NCBI GenBank assembly: GCA_031177445.1
Contig: JAPSGP010000016.1
Span: 1-17,704, forward strand
Direction of reading: 5' to 3'
DNA: 17,704 bases
Source: Acidimicrobiia bacterium
GTDB taxonomy: Bacteria; Actinomycetota; Acidimicrobiia; IMCC26256; JACDBD01
Position numbers and translations under genes: made by a program. The notes under the pieces are model-generated. The model was not told where the DNA came from and did no database searches. It saw nothing but the letters and a program-made list of their open reading frames with translations. Numbering within the stretch: position 1 is the stretch's first letter; each line of letters starts with the position of its first letter. Below are positions 5,798 through 13,821 of the stretch, piece after piece.

Positions 5798-8700
5798 CAC
5801 ACCTCCAGGCGGAGTTGGCCCGCCCGGTGGTACTCCTGGAGCGATCGCACCTGGTGGTCCTGGGTGGCCCACTCCCCCAGCCCCGAGGCCACCGCTCGGG
5901 CCGCCGCCGCGGTGGTGACGCAGGCGACCCCGTGCACGGTCGCCGCCCGGCGGATGTGGGCGCCGTCGGCCCGGGGGCCCTGGCCCTGGGGCGTGTTGAC
6001 GACGAGGTCCACCTTCCCGGAGGAGATCAGGTCCACGGGATCCATGCCGACGGCGTCGTCACCGAGCTTCGCGACCACCGCCTCGACCTGCAGGCCCTCC
6101 GCCTCGAGCGCGGCCGCCGTCCCGGCCGTCGCCACCAACGAGAACCCGAGCTCGGCGAAGCGGCGTGCCACGAGCATGCCCGAGCGCTTGTCCCGATCGG
6201 CGAGGGACAGGAACACCGTGCCGCGCTCGGGGAGCCGGTTGCCCGCACCCGCCTGGCTCTTGACGAACGCGAGCCCGAACGAGCGGTCGACACCCATCAC
6301 TTCGCCGGTCGAGCGCATCTCGGGGCCGAGCACGGTGTCGACCTCGGGGAACCGGGCGAAGGGCAGCACCGCTTCTTTGACCGCCACGTGCCCATCGGTA
6401 TACGACGGCTGCAACAGCCCTTCGGTACGCAGCTCCGTGAGCGTCGCACCCAGCATCACCCGCGCCGCGACCTTCGCCAGCGGCACGCCCGTGGCCTTGC
6501 TCACGAACGGCACCGTGCGGCTCGCACGCGGATTCGCCTCGAGCACGAAGACTTCACCGTCCTTCACCGCGTACTGCACGTTGAGCAGGCCGCGCACGTC
6601 GAGCGCGTCCGCGAGGGCGCGTGTCGACGCCTCGATGCTCGCCACCGTCGACGGCGCGAGCGTCGGCGGAGGGATCGCACACGCTGAGTCGCCCGAGTGC
6701 ACACCCGCCTGCTCGATGTGCTCCATCACTCCGCCGACCACGGTCTCCCCGGCGGCGTCACGGATGGCGTCGACGTCGACCTCCACCGCGTCTTCGAGGA
6801 ACCGGTCGATCAGCGCCGGTCGCTCCGCGCTCAACCCGCCCTCGCGGCCGAGGCTGCCGGTGCCGGAGAGCTCGGCCATGGCCTCGTCGAGGGCATCGAC
6901 GTCGTCGACGATCTGCATCGCCCGGCCACCGAGCACGTACGACGGCCGCACCAGGACGGGGTACCCGACCCGCTCGGCCACCGCCCGGGCGGCGGCGGCG
7001 CTCGCCGCCATGCCTCCCGGAGGTCGGGGCAGCCCGAGCCGGTCGCACAGGGCGTTGAAATGCTCACGATCCTCGGCCACGTCGATGGAAGTGGGACTGG
7101 TGCCGAGCACAGTCACGCCGGCGGTCTCCAGGGTGTGCGCGAGCTTGAGTGGCGTCTGCCCGCCGAGGCTCACGATCACGCCCGCGAGCTGGCCGCGGTC
7201 GGCCAGCGAGGCGCAGACCGCGAGCACGTCCTCGGGCGTGAGGGGCTCGAAGAACAGGCGGTCGCTGGTGTCGTAGTCGGTCGACACCGTCTCCGGGTTG
7301 CAATTCACCATCACGGTCTCGTACCCCGCCGCCGACAGCGCGAACGCGGCGTGCACGCAGCAATAGTCGAACTCGACGCCCTGTCCGATGCGATTGGGGC
7401 CGCTCCCCAGGATCACGACCGCCGGCCGATCGAAGGGCGTGACCTCGTCTTCGTCCTCGAACGTGCCGTAGTGATAGGGCGTGCGGGCTGCGAACTCCGC
7501 GGCACAGGTGTCGACGGTCTTGAAGGTGACCTGGACCCCGGCGACCAACCGGGCGTCCCGCACGGTGTCCTCGTCGGTACCCCACAGATGGGCGAGCTGG
7601 GCGTCGCCGAAGCCGAGCCGCTTGGCCCGGCGCCAGCCGGCCCGGGTCATGCCGGCGAGGCCGGTGGCCGCCAGCTCGGCCCGCTCCTCGACGATGCGGG
7701 CGATCCCGTCGAGGAACCAGGCATCGATGGCACTCGCCTCGGCGACCCGTTCGATCGTCACCCCGCGCCGCAGTGCCGCCTCCACCGCGAAGATCCGATC
7801 CGGCGTCGGGTGGGCACAGGCGAGCACGAGGTCCTCGTCGCTCAGCGCGTCGAAAGCCGACTCTGCGGGATCGCAGTTGAGGCCGAGCCGCCCGTTCTCG
7901 AGCGAGCGCAGCGCCTTCTGGAGCGACTCGGGGAAGATACGGCCGATCGCCATCACCTCGCCCACCGACTGCATCATCGTTCCCAGCACGCCCGCCGCCC
8001 CGGGCAGCTTCTCGAACGCCCAACGCGGCACCTTGGTGACCACGTAGTCGATGGTCGGCTCGAACGACGCCGGGGTCTCGCCGGTGATGTCGTTGGTGAC
8101 CTCGTCGAGGTGGTAGCCCACCGCGAGCCGGGCCGCGATCTTGGCGATGGGGAATCCCGTCGCCTTGCTCGCGAGCGCGCTCGAGCGCGAGACGCGCGGG
8201 TTCATCTCGATCACCAGCATCTCGCCGTCGCGTGGGTTCACCGCGAACTGGATGTTCGAACCGCCGGTGTCGACGCCGATGCGGCGGATGCAGGCGAAGG
8301 CAGCGTCGCGCATGCGCTGGTACTCGACGTCGGTCAGCGTTTGGGCGGGCGCGACCGTGATCGAGTCGCCGGTGTGCACTCCCATCGGGTCGAGGTTCTC
8401 GATCGAACAGACGACCACGGCGTTGTCGGCGTGATCGCGCATGACCTCGAGCTCGTACTCCTTCCACCCGAACACGGACTGCTCGATGAGGATCTCGGTG
8501 ACGGGGCTCGCGGCCAGCCCCCGGGCCGCCACCTCTCGCATCGAGTCGGCATCGAAGGCGATCCCGGTACCACCGCCGCCGAGGATGAACGACGGGCGCA
8601 CGATCAGCGGGTACCCCAGCGACCCGGCGACGTCCATGGCGTCGTCGAGGGTGGTCGCGATGCCCGACCGCGGCACGGCCAGCCCGATCTCCTCCATCGC

Positions 8701-9102
8701 CGCCTTGAACTCGTGGCGATTCTCGGCAGTGCGGATGGCGCTCACGCCCGCCCCGATGAGCTCGACCCCGAACGCGTCCAGGATCCCGGCGTCGTGCAGC
8801 TCGACGGCGAGGTTGAGTGCCGTCTGGCCGCCCAGCGTGGGCAGGAGCGCGTCCGGACGCTCACGCTCGATGATCTCCGCGACCGTGGAGGCCTCGAGCG
8901 GCTCGATGTAGGTGGCGTCAGCGAACTCGGGGTCGGTCATGATCGTGGCCGGGTTCGAGTTCACCAGGACGACGCGGTACCGATCGTCGCGCAGCACCTT
9001 GCACGCCTGGGTGCCCGAGTAGTCGAACTCGCACGCCTGGCCGATCACGATCGGCCCGCTGCCGATGATCATGATGGTGTGGAGGTCGTCGCGCCGCGGC
9101 AT
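5797..9102 (-). CDS. carB: Carbamoyl phosphate synthase, large subunit
   Basis: A complete 1101-residue protein that makes carbamoyl phosphate from bicarbonate, two ATP and ammonia channelled from CarA. Two homologous halves are visible. The first starts with IMIIGSGPIVIGQACEFDYS and SNPATIMTDP; the second, near residue 565, with ILGSGPNRIGQGVEFDYCCV and NCNPETVSTDYD. Each has ATP-grasp segments such as PLIVRPSFILGGGGTGI and PVLVRPSYVLGGRAMQIV. The last 140 or so residues form the MGS-like allosteric domain (GMLVARRFAELGFSLVATAG, DLVVNTPQGQGP), where UMP or ornithine act in other species. The length is near the usual 1070. The ATG at 9102 lies 22 nt after carA, behind GGGGAAA. Confidence 0.98.
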   Translation of the reverse strand: MPRRDDLHTIMIIGSGPIVIGQACEFDYSGTQACKVLRDDRYRVVLVNSNPATIMTDPEFADATYIEPLEASTVAEIIERERPDALLPTLGGQTALNLAVELHDAGILDAFGVELIGAGVSAIRTAENRHEFKAAMEEIGLAVPRSGIATTLDDAMDVAGSLGYPLIVRPSFILGGGGTGIAFDADSMREVAARGLAASPVTEILIEQSVFGWKEYELEVMRDHADNAVVVCSIENLDPMGVHTGDSITVAPAQTLTDVEYQRMRDAAFACIRRIGVDTGGSNIQFAVNPRDGEMLVIEMNPRVSRSSALASKATGFPIAKIAARLAVGYHLDEVTNDITGETPASFEPTIDYVVTKVPRWAFEKLPGAAGVLGTMMQSVGEVMAIGRIFPESLQKALRSLENGRLGLNCDPAESAFDALSDEDLVLACAHPTPDRIFAVEAALRRGVTIERVAEASAIDAWFLDGIARIVEERAELAATGLAGMTRAGWRRAKRLGFGDAQLAHLWGTDEDTVRDARLVAGVQVTFKTVDTCAAEFAARTPYHYGTFEDEDEVTPFDRPAVVILGSGPNRIGQGVEFDYCCVHAAFALSAAGYETVMVNCNPETVSTDYDTSDRLFFEPLTPEDVLAVCASLADRGQLAGVIVSLGGQTPLKLAHTLETAGVTVLGTSPTSIDVAEDREHFNALCDRLGLPRPPGGMAASAAAARAVAERVGYPVLVRPSYVLGGRAMQIVDDVDALDEAMAELSGTGSLGREGGLSAERPALIDRFLEDAVEVDVDAIRDAAGETVVGGVMEHIEQAGVHSGDSACAIPPPTLAPSTVASIEASTRALADALDVRGLLNVQYAVKDGEVFVLEANPRASRTVPFVSKATGVPLAKVAARVMLGATLTELRTEGLLQPSYTDGHVAVKEAVLPFARFPEVDTVLGPEMRSTGEVMGVDRSFGLAFVKSQAGAGNRLPERGTVFLSLADRDKRSGMLVARRFAELGFSLVATAGTAAALEAEGLQVEAVVAKLGDDAVGMDPVDLISSGKVDLVVNTPQGQGPRADGAHIRRAATVHGVACVTTAAAARAVASGLGEWATQDHQVRSLQEYHRAGQLRLEV

Positions 9103-9124
9103 CCGTTTCCCCGTGATCCGCCGC

Positions 9125-10210
9125 TTACCTGTGGTCCGCCATCAGCTCGACGAACTCGCCGAACAGGTACGTGGCGTCGTGCGGTCCCGGGCCGGCCTCC
9201 GGGTGGTACTGCACGCCGAAGGCAGGCGCATCGAGGACGCGGAAGCCCTCGCACACGCCGTCGTTCAGGTTCACGTGGCTTCGCTGCACGCCGGGCACGC
9301 CCTCGAGCTCGACCGCGTAGTTGTGGTTCTGGCTCGTGATCTCGACCCGCCCGGTGGCCTCGTGACGTACCGGATGGTTGGCACCGTGATGCCCGAAGTG
9401 GAGCTTTCGCTTCTCGGCGCCGCGTGCGAGCCCGAGGATCTGGTGGCCGAGGCAGATGCCGAAGATCGGCACTCGTCCCATGAGCTCCCGCACCGTGCCG
9501 GCAGCTCCGGTCACCGCCCCGGGGTCGCCCGGGCCGTTGGAGAGGAACACCCCGTCCGGACGGCGGGCGAGCACGTCGGCCGCGGCCATCGAGGCTGGGA
9601 CGACCTCGACGAAGCAACCGCTGCGCTCCAGGTGGCGCAGGATCGTCGACTTGATGCCGTAGTCGATGGCGACGACCTGGAACGGCGCCTCGGGGTCGCC
9701 GTGCGTGTATGTGTGCTCCGTGGTGACGCCGGCGACCAGGTCGATCCCCTCGGTCGTGGGCGCAGTCGCGGCGGCGGCGCGGACCGCCTGCTCGTCGGTG
9801 CCGAACGCGCCCGGGAGCGCACCCATGGCCCGCAGGTGCCGGGTAAGCCGGCGGGTGTCGATGCCGGCGATCCCTGGGACCCGGTGGCGGCGGAGATAGT
9901 CGTCGAGCCCTTCACGGGCGCGCCAGCTGCTGGGGCGCCGCGCCAGCTCCCGTACGACGATCCCGCGGCAGAAGGGGCGACGGCTCTCGACGTCTTCGGC
10001 GTTCACGCCGTAGTTGCCGATGTGCGGATACGTGAACGAGATCACCTGCCCGGCGTAGGACGGATCGGTGAGGATCTCCTGATACCCGGCCATCGCGGTG
10101 TTGAAGACCACCTCACCGCTCGCCACCCCGTCGGCGGGCTCGTACCCGACGGTCTCGCCCTCGAACACGCTGCCGTCGGCGAGGACGAGCACTGCATCGC
10201 GACCAGTCAT
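9125..10210 (-). CDS. carA: Carbamoyl phosphate synthase, small (glutaminase) subunit
   Basis: A 361-residue class I glutamine amidotransferase that hydrolyses glutamine and feeds ammonia to CarB. The CarA-specific N-terminal domain shows LVLADGSVFEG, GEVVFNTAMAGYQEILTDPSY and GNYGVN. The amidotransferase domain has GICLGHQ with the nucleophile Cys near 253, NGPGDP, the ITSQNHNYAV region, and QYHPEAGPGPHD with the His and Glu of the triad near 336 and 338. All catalytic residues are present. The ATG overlaps the pyrC stop as ATGA. As the only carA seen, it probably serves both pyrimidine and arginine synthesis; that is inference. Confidence 0.98.
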   Translation of the reverse strand: MTGRDAVLVLADGSVFEGETVGYEPADGVASGEVVFNTAMAGYQEILTDPSYAGQVISFTYPHIGNYGVNAEDVESRRPFCRGIVVRELARRPSSWRAREGLDDYLRRHRVPGIAGIDTRRLTRHLRAMGALPGAFGTDEQAVRAAAATAPTTEGIDLVAGVTTEHTYTHGDPEAPFQVVAIDYGIKSTILRHLERSGCFVEVVPASMAAADVLARRPDGVFLSNGPGDPGAVTGAAGTVRELMGRVPIFGICLGHQILGLARGAEKRKLHFGHHGANHPVRHEATGRVEITSQNHNYAVELEGVPGVQRSHVNLNDGVCEGFRVLDAPAFGVQYHPEAGPGPHDATYLFGEFVELMADHR

Positions 10211-11508
10211 CGCTGCGCGACTCCGTCGACGACCACCGGTTCACCACGGAGGATCGTGTGACGTACCCGGCCCGTCAGTTTGCGACCGTGGTAGGGGGTG
10301 TTGCGAGAGCGGCTCGCCAGACGCGCCCGGTCGACCTCCCACTGCAACGCCGGGTCGATGACGCAGAGGTTGGCGGGACGCCCGGATGCGATCGGACCGC
10401 CGTGATCAGCGAGCCCGGCGATGCCAGCCGGGCTCCACGAGAGCCGGGCGAGCGCGTCCGCCAGGCTCAGCACCCCCGGCTCGACCAACTCGGTGAGCGT
10501 GAGCGCGAGCGTCGTCTCCAGGCCCAGCATCCCGGGGGGCGCCTGCTCGAACGGCTGCTCCTTGGCCTGCGGAACGTGCGGTGCGTGGTCGGTGGCGATG
10601 GCATCGATCGTCCCGTCGGCGAGACCGGCCTTGATCGCGGCGACGTCGTCGGCAGTGCGCAGCGGGGGATGCACCTTGAAGACCGGATCGAACGACGCGC
10701 ACTCTGCGTCGGTCAGCGTGAAGTGGTGCGGCATCGACTCTGCGGTGACCGGGAGCCCGCGGCGCTTGGCCGCCCGCACGAGCTCGACCGAGGGCGCCGC
10801 CGACAGGTGCAGGAAATGGACCCTTCCCCCGGTGAGCTCGGCCAGCTGGATGTCGCGGGCCACGATGATCGCCTCGGCTGCCGCCGGACGACCCTGGATC
10901 CCGAGCCGGCTCGACCACGCCCCCTCGTGCATCGAGCCGCCCTGGGCCAGGGCCGGATCCTCGGCGTGCTGCGCCACGACCGCCCCGGGAAGCGACCGCG
11001 CGTACTCGAGCGCCCGGCGCATCACGTCCGCGTCGGCGACGCAGTCGCCGTCGTCGGTGAAGATGCGCACCCCGAGCTGGTGGAGCTCGTGCATCGGCGC
11101 CAGCTCCTCGCCGCGGCGGCCCTTCGTGATGCACCCGGACGCGACCACGTCGCACGCGCTCGCCCGTCCGATCGCCAGTACCGACGCGACGACCGCAGGA
11201 TCGTCGAGGGGCGGGGTCGTGTTCGGCATCGCCACCACCGCGGTGAACCCGCCGAGCGCGGCGGCGCGGGCACCGGTGACGATCGTCTCTGCGTCCTCGT
11301 CGCCCGGCTCGCGCAGGTGCGCGTGCAGATCGACGAGGCCGGGCGCGACCACGCAGCCGGCAGCATCGAGGACTCGGGCCGCGGGGCTCGCTGGCTCGAG
11401 CTGCGCCTCCACCTCGATGACGACGCCGTCGCGGACGAGCACGTCGGCAACGCGCTCGCCGCTCGCGTCGACCACCCGGCCACCCTTGACGAGCACGTCG
11501 TCAGGCAA
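10207..11508 (-). CDS. pyrC: Dihydroorotase, class I
   Basis: A 433-residue zinc amidohydrolase that closes carbamoyl aspartate to dihydroorotate. Metal and substrate residues are intact: HAHLR at 62-66, FTDDG around 150-154, QHAED (His 181), FLHLS (His 234), KVHPPLR, and ATDHAPH (Asp 307). It is therefore an active enzyme rather than the inactive PyrC-like partner found beside some aspartate transcarbamoylases. The start is TTG at 11508, overlapping pyrB by 8 nt. It is favoured by GGGAGG five nt upstream, giving (M)PDDVLVKGGRVVD. A GTG at 11496 is the alternative but lies about 17 nt from that site. Confidence 0.96.
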   Translation of the reverse strand: MPDDVLVKGGRVVDASGERVADVLVRDGVVIEVEAQLEPASPAARVLDAAGCVVAPGLVDLHAHLREPGDEDAETIVTGARAAALGGFTAVVAMPNTTPPLDDPAVVASVLAIGRASACDVVASGCITKGRRGEELAPMHELHQLGVRIFTDDGDCVADADVMRRALEYARSLPGAVVAQHAEDPALAQGGSMHEGAWSSRLGIQGRPAAAEAIIVARDIQLAELTGGRVHFLHLSAAPSVELVRAAKRRGLPVTAESMPHHFTLTDAECASFDPVFKVHPPLRTADDVAAIKAGLADGTIDAIATDHAPHVPQAKEQPFEQAPPGMLGLETTLALTLTELVEPGVLSLADALARLSWSPAGIAGLADHGGPIASGRPANLCVIDPALQWEVDRARLASRSRNTPYHGRKLTGRVRHTILRGEPVVVDGVAQR

Positions 11509-12427
11509 TCTGGCCTCCCGATCCGAGGGTCGACCACAACACGGCCATTCGCACCGCGACGCCGTTCGCCACCTGCTCGGTGACGGTCGACGCCGGGCTG
11601 TCGGCGACCTCGGCCGCGATCTCCACGCCGCGGTTCATCGGGCCCGGGTGCATGATCAGCGTGTCGGGCTTCAGCCGGGCCGCCCGCTCGACGGTGATCC
11701 CATAGCGGCTCGTGTACTCGCGCTGCGACGGGAGCAGCGCACCCGCCAGGCGCTCGCGCTGGATCCGCAGCAGGTACACGACATCGACCTCGGGAAGGAC
11801 GGAATCGAGGTCGTCGTCGACGACCACGGGCCAGCCCTCGAGCGACTCGGGGAGCAGCGTGGGCGGAGCGACCAGCGTGACCTCGGCGCCCATCGTGCTG
11901 AGCGCCTGCACGCCGCTGCGCGCCACACGAGAGTGGCGGATGTCGCCGACGATCACGACGCGCAGGCCGTCGAAGCCTCCCCGTCCCAGCCGGCGGCGAA
12001 GGGTCACGAGATCGAGCAGCGCCTGGGTCGGGTGCTGATGGCGACCGTCGCCGGCGTTGACGACGCTGGCGTCGACCCACTGGGCGACCCGGTGGGCCGC
12101 GCCCGCACACGGGTGCCGCACCACGATCGCGTCGACGCCCATGGCCTCGATGGTCTGGACGGTGTCGAGCAGGCTCTCGCCCTTCGTGAGCGACGACGTC
12201 GAAGCGCTGAAGCTCATCGTGTCGGCGGACAGGCGCTTGGCCGCGGTCTCGAACGACAGCCGGGTGCGGGTCGACTCCTCGAAGAAGAGCGTGACCACGG
12301 TCCGCCCGCGCAGGGCCGGGATCTTCGGGATGTCCCGCTGCGTGACTTCGATGAACGACTCGGAGAGGTCGAGCAGGCCGTCGATCTCGGCGCGGCTCAG
12401 GTCGTCGATCGCCAGCAGGTGCTTCAT
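11501..12427 (-). CDS. pyrB: Aspartate carbamoyltransferase catalytic subunit
   Basis: A 308-residue enzyme joining carbamoyl phosphate and aspartate, the committed step of pyrimidine synthesis. Signatures: FFEESTRTRLSFE near 48-60 (carbamoyl phosphate loop), SLTKGES with the active-site Lys near 82, GDGRHQHPTQALLD near 127-139, and HPGPMNRGVEI near 260-270. The last separates it from ornithine transcarbamoylase. There is no pyrI regulatory chain in the window, so allosteric control by nucleotides is not expected from that source. The ATG overlaps the pyrR stop as ATGA, and the stop overlaps the pyrC TTG start. Confidence 0.97.
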   Translation of the reverse strand: MKHLLAIDDLSRAEIDGLLDLSESFIEVTQRDIPKIPALRGRTVVTLFFEESTRTRLSFETAAKRLSADTMSFSASTSSLTKGESLLDTVQTIEAMGVDAIVVRHPCAGAAHRVAQWVDASVVNAGDGRHQHPTQALLDLVTLRRRLGRGGFDGLRVVIVGDIRHSRVARSGVQALSTMGAEVTLVAPPTLLPESLEGWPVVVDDDLDSVLPEVDVVYLLRIQRERLAGALLPSQREYTSRYGITVERAARLKPDTLIMHPGPMNRGVEIAAEVADSPASTVTEQVANGVAVRMAVLWSTLGSGGQIA

Positions 12428-13062
12428 GGCTCCGCTGGGCCCCAGATCTCGATGCCGTCCACCTCGCCGTCGATCTCCTCGAGCCGGACGCGGACGTCCT
12501 CGGCCAGCTTCGTGGGCAGGTTCTTGCCCACGAAGTCGGCACGAATCGGAAGCTCGCGGTGCCCGCGATCCACGAGCACCGCGACCTGGACCGTGCGGGG
12601 GCGCCCCAGCTCGGTCAGGGCGTCGAGCGCAGCGCGGATCGTGCGCCCGGTGAAGAACACGTCGTCGACGAGCACCACCACGCGCCCGCCGATGTCGACC
12701 GGGATCTCGGTCGGGCCGAGCGGCTGCACGGGGCGCAGGCCGATGTCGTCGCGGTAGAAGGCGACGTCGAGGACGCCCACCGGCACCGCAGCGCCCTCGA
12801 ACCGCTCGATCGCCTCCGCCAGCCGGCGAGCGACCGCGACGCCGCGCGTGTAGAGGCCGATCAGGACGACGTCGTCGGCGCCGTGGTTCCGCTCGACGAT
12901 CTCGTGGGCGATGCGAGTGTGCGCCCGCCGCATGTCGTCGGCGTCCAGCACCTGTGCGCGGCACACCAGGGAACGCTCGCCTTCGCCGTGCTCGGGCACA
13001 AAAAAACGACCCCCCTCGGGGGTCGCAGCCTGCTCCGGTTTTGCCGCGTCGCGCGCGTTCAT
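12424..13062 (-). CDS. pyrR: Pyrimidine operon regulator PyrR with N-terminal extension
   Basis: A 212-residue PyrR, the UMP-sensing RNA-binding attenuation protein with a phosphoribosyltransferase fold. The family part starts near residue 35 (RAQVLDADDMRRAHTRIAHE). It continues with VLIGLYTRGVAVARRLAE, DVAFYRDD, the PRPP loop VVVLVDDVFFTGRTIRAALD, and KLAEDVRVRLEEIDGEVDGI. The first ~33 residues are not typical (family about 180-195). The ATG at 13062 has GGAGG five nt upstream, so it is a good start. However, codons 13-21 are also an intrinsic terminator, with Phe-Phe encoded by the T-run. In-frame GTG codons after the terminator (residues 22, 33, 38) could be alternative starts. PyrR is first in the pyr operon and probably autoregulates it through the leader hairpin at 13075-13094. 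Confidence 0.94.
   Translation of the reverse strand: MNARDAAKPEQAATPEGGRFFVPEHGEGERSLVCRAQVLDADDMRRAHTRIAHEIVERNHGADDVVLIGLYTRGVAVARRLAEAIERFEGAAVPVGVLDVAFYRDDIGLRPVQPLGPTEIPVDIGGRVVVLVDDVFFTGRTIRAALDALTELGRPRTVQVAVLVDRGHRELPIRADFVGKNLPTKLAEDVRVRLEEIDGEVDGIEIWGPAEP
13000..13025 (-). terminator. Intrinsic terminator inside the 5' end of pyrR (attenuator)
   Basis: On the minus strand CGACCCCC, loop GAG, GGGGGTCG, then seven T: an 8-bp perfect GC-rich stem and U-tract. It is the only classical intrinsic terminator in the window. It points in the direction of pyr transcription and lies 35-62 nt after the pyrR ATG, inside the open frame. A terminator at the start of its own operon can only make sense as an attenuator, or as the end of a short leader transcript. 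Confidence 0.88.
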
Positions 13063-13067
13063 CGAAA

Positions 13068-13072
13068 CCTCC
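13068..13072 (-). promoter_or_regulatory. Shine-Dalgarno sequence of the extended pyrR frame
   Basis: GGAGG with a 5-nt spacer to the ATG at 13062, one of the best ribosome-binding sites in the window. It sits 2 nt downstream of the PyrR-binding hairpin, so PyrR bound there could also block initiation. Confidence 0.8.
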
Positions 13073-13074
13073 GT

Positions 13075-13094
13075 GGGAACCTCTCGGGATCCCC
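13075..13094 (-). promoter_or_regulatory. PyrR-binding loop in the pyr leader RNA
   Basis: The minus-strand RNA at 13091-13078 reads GAUCCCGAGAGGUU. The published PyrR recognition consensus is ARUCCNGNGAGGYU: 13 of 14 positions agree, the exception being G for the first A. With flanking GGG (13094-13092) and CCC (13077-13075) it folds into a stem with a bulged U, two C-G pairs and a CGAGA loop, the shape known for this site. It lies directly in front of pyrR. Matching sequence, structure and location make this a strong call without any search. Confidence 0.88.
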
Positions 13095-13108
13095 TTCACG
13101 GTCGCATC

Positions 13109-13114
13109 ACCATA
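13109..13114 (-). promoter_or_regulatory. Possible -10 element of the pyr promoter
   Basis: TATGGT on the minus strand fits the loose actinobacterial TANNNT -10. It would place the transcript start near 13102, a few nt before the PyrR-binding hairpin, as expected for a short leader. No convincing -35 is visible at 16-18 nt. Confidence 0.35.
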
Positions 13115-13163
13115 CCACCCCGAGTGCGGCGTTTCGCGGAAAGGGCAGCGGGGCGGGGGTCGG

Positions 13164-13181
13164 GCGACGACGACTTGAGCG
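13164..13181. repeat. 18-nt repeat, copy 1
   Basis: GCGACGACGACTTGAGCG, identical to 13822-13839. It adjoins the hairpin at 13184-13210 in the gap between the DUF2017 gene and pyrR. Confidence 0.85.
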
Positions 13182-13183
13182 CC

Positions 13184-13210
13184 CTGCGGCGATCCGAAGG
13201 ATCGCCGCAG
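13184..13210 (-). other. Perfect 12-bp hairpin with UUCG loop
   Basis: Arms CTGCGGCGATCC (13184-13195) and GGATCGCCGCAG (13199-13210). On the minus strand the apex reads C-TTCG-G, a very stable tetraloop. It lies 42 nt beyond the stop of the DUF2017 gene and before the pyr promoter region, so it could end upstream transcription or protect a 3' end. It lacks a U-tract. Confidence 0.85.
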
Positions 13211-13251
13211 CATCCCACCGAGTCGACCGTTGTTCGGTGGACTGGAGTCCC

Positions 13252-13752
13252 TCACCCGAGCAACGTCTCGACGAGCTCTCCTTCCATCCAGGTGAGCCAT
13301 GCGTACAGGGTGTGGGCGCCAGCATCGGGTTCGGACGGGTCGATCTCGCGCTCGTCGAGGTCCTCGGTCACGCCCAAACGGGTGCCGAGCGCGAGGCGGG
13401 CGTCGTTGATGACACCGAGCCAGGCCTCGACTTCTTCGGGCGTGAGCACGACCTCGATCGAGCCGCGCTTCTCGACCCCGCGTTCGAGCGTCTGGGTCAC
13501 CAGCTCGAGCGCAGCCAGGCGCTGGCGTAGCAGCTCGGGGTGCACGAGGTCCTGCCACTCCCGCTCGGCCACTTCTTGTGTCGGATCGAGGTAGGCCGTC
13601 GGGAAGAGACGGCGGAACACCGGGTCGTCGGTATCGGGTGACTCCGACAGCACCTCTCCGAGCTGCGCAGGGATGCTGCGCAAGATCTCGATCTCGGCCG
13701 CCGGCAGCGCCACGACCACCCCGTCACCCCGACGCTTGAACCGCTTCGGCAT
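13252..13752 (-). CDS. DUF2017 family protein, function unknown
   Basis: A 166-residue soluble protein from the ATG at 13752 (MPKRFKRRGDGVVVALPAAE), with AGG a few nt upstream. It shows the layout of the actinobacterial DUF2017 family: EIEILRSIPAQLGEVL, RLFPTAYLDPTQEVAEREWQ, LTPEEVEAWLGVINDARLAL, and the C-terminal YAWLTWMEGELVETLLG. It is mostly helical and acidic, without membrane segments or a recognisable catalytic motif. Family members are found beside clpS in actinobacteria (Rv1332 next to clpS in M. tuberculosis), as here, which suggests a link to N-degron proteolysis. That link is inference. It stands apart from its neighbours, with 247 nt before it and 189 nt after it. Confidence 0.82.
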   Translation of the reverse strand: MPKRFKRRGDGVVVALPAAEIEILRSIPAQLGEVLSESPDTDDPVFRRLFPTAYLDPTQEVAEREWQDLVHPELLRQRLAALELVTQTLERGVEKRGSIEVVLTPEEVEAWLGVINDARLALGTRLGVTEDLDEREIDPSEPDAGAHTLYAWLTWMEGELVETLLG

Positions 13753-13821
13753 CTCTACCTGCGAGTACGAGCGTCGGAGTGATCGCCGGGCACAGCCGGA
13801 GGGCGGAGGTGCCGGTGCCGA

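Noticed and set aside
6697..9339. 880-codon open frame on the plus strand opposite carB and carA
   Set aside because: It lies antisense to intact conserved genes, its composition is Arg, His, Gly and Val rich with no family motif, and long antisense frames are expected at this GC content.
13184..13210. Hairpin as an intrinsic terminator of the DUF2017 transcript
   Set aside because: The stem is strong but no T-run follows on the minus strand, so it is listed only as a hairpin of unknown role.
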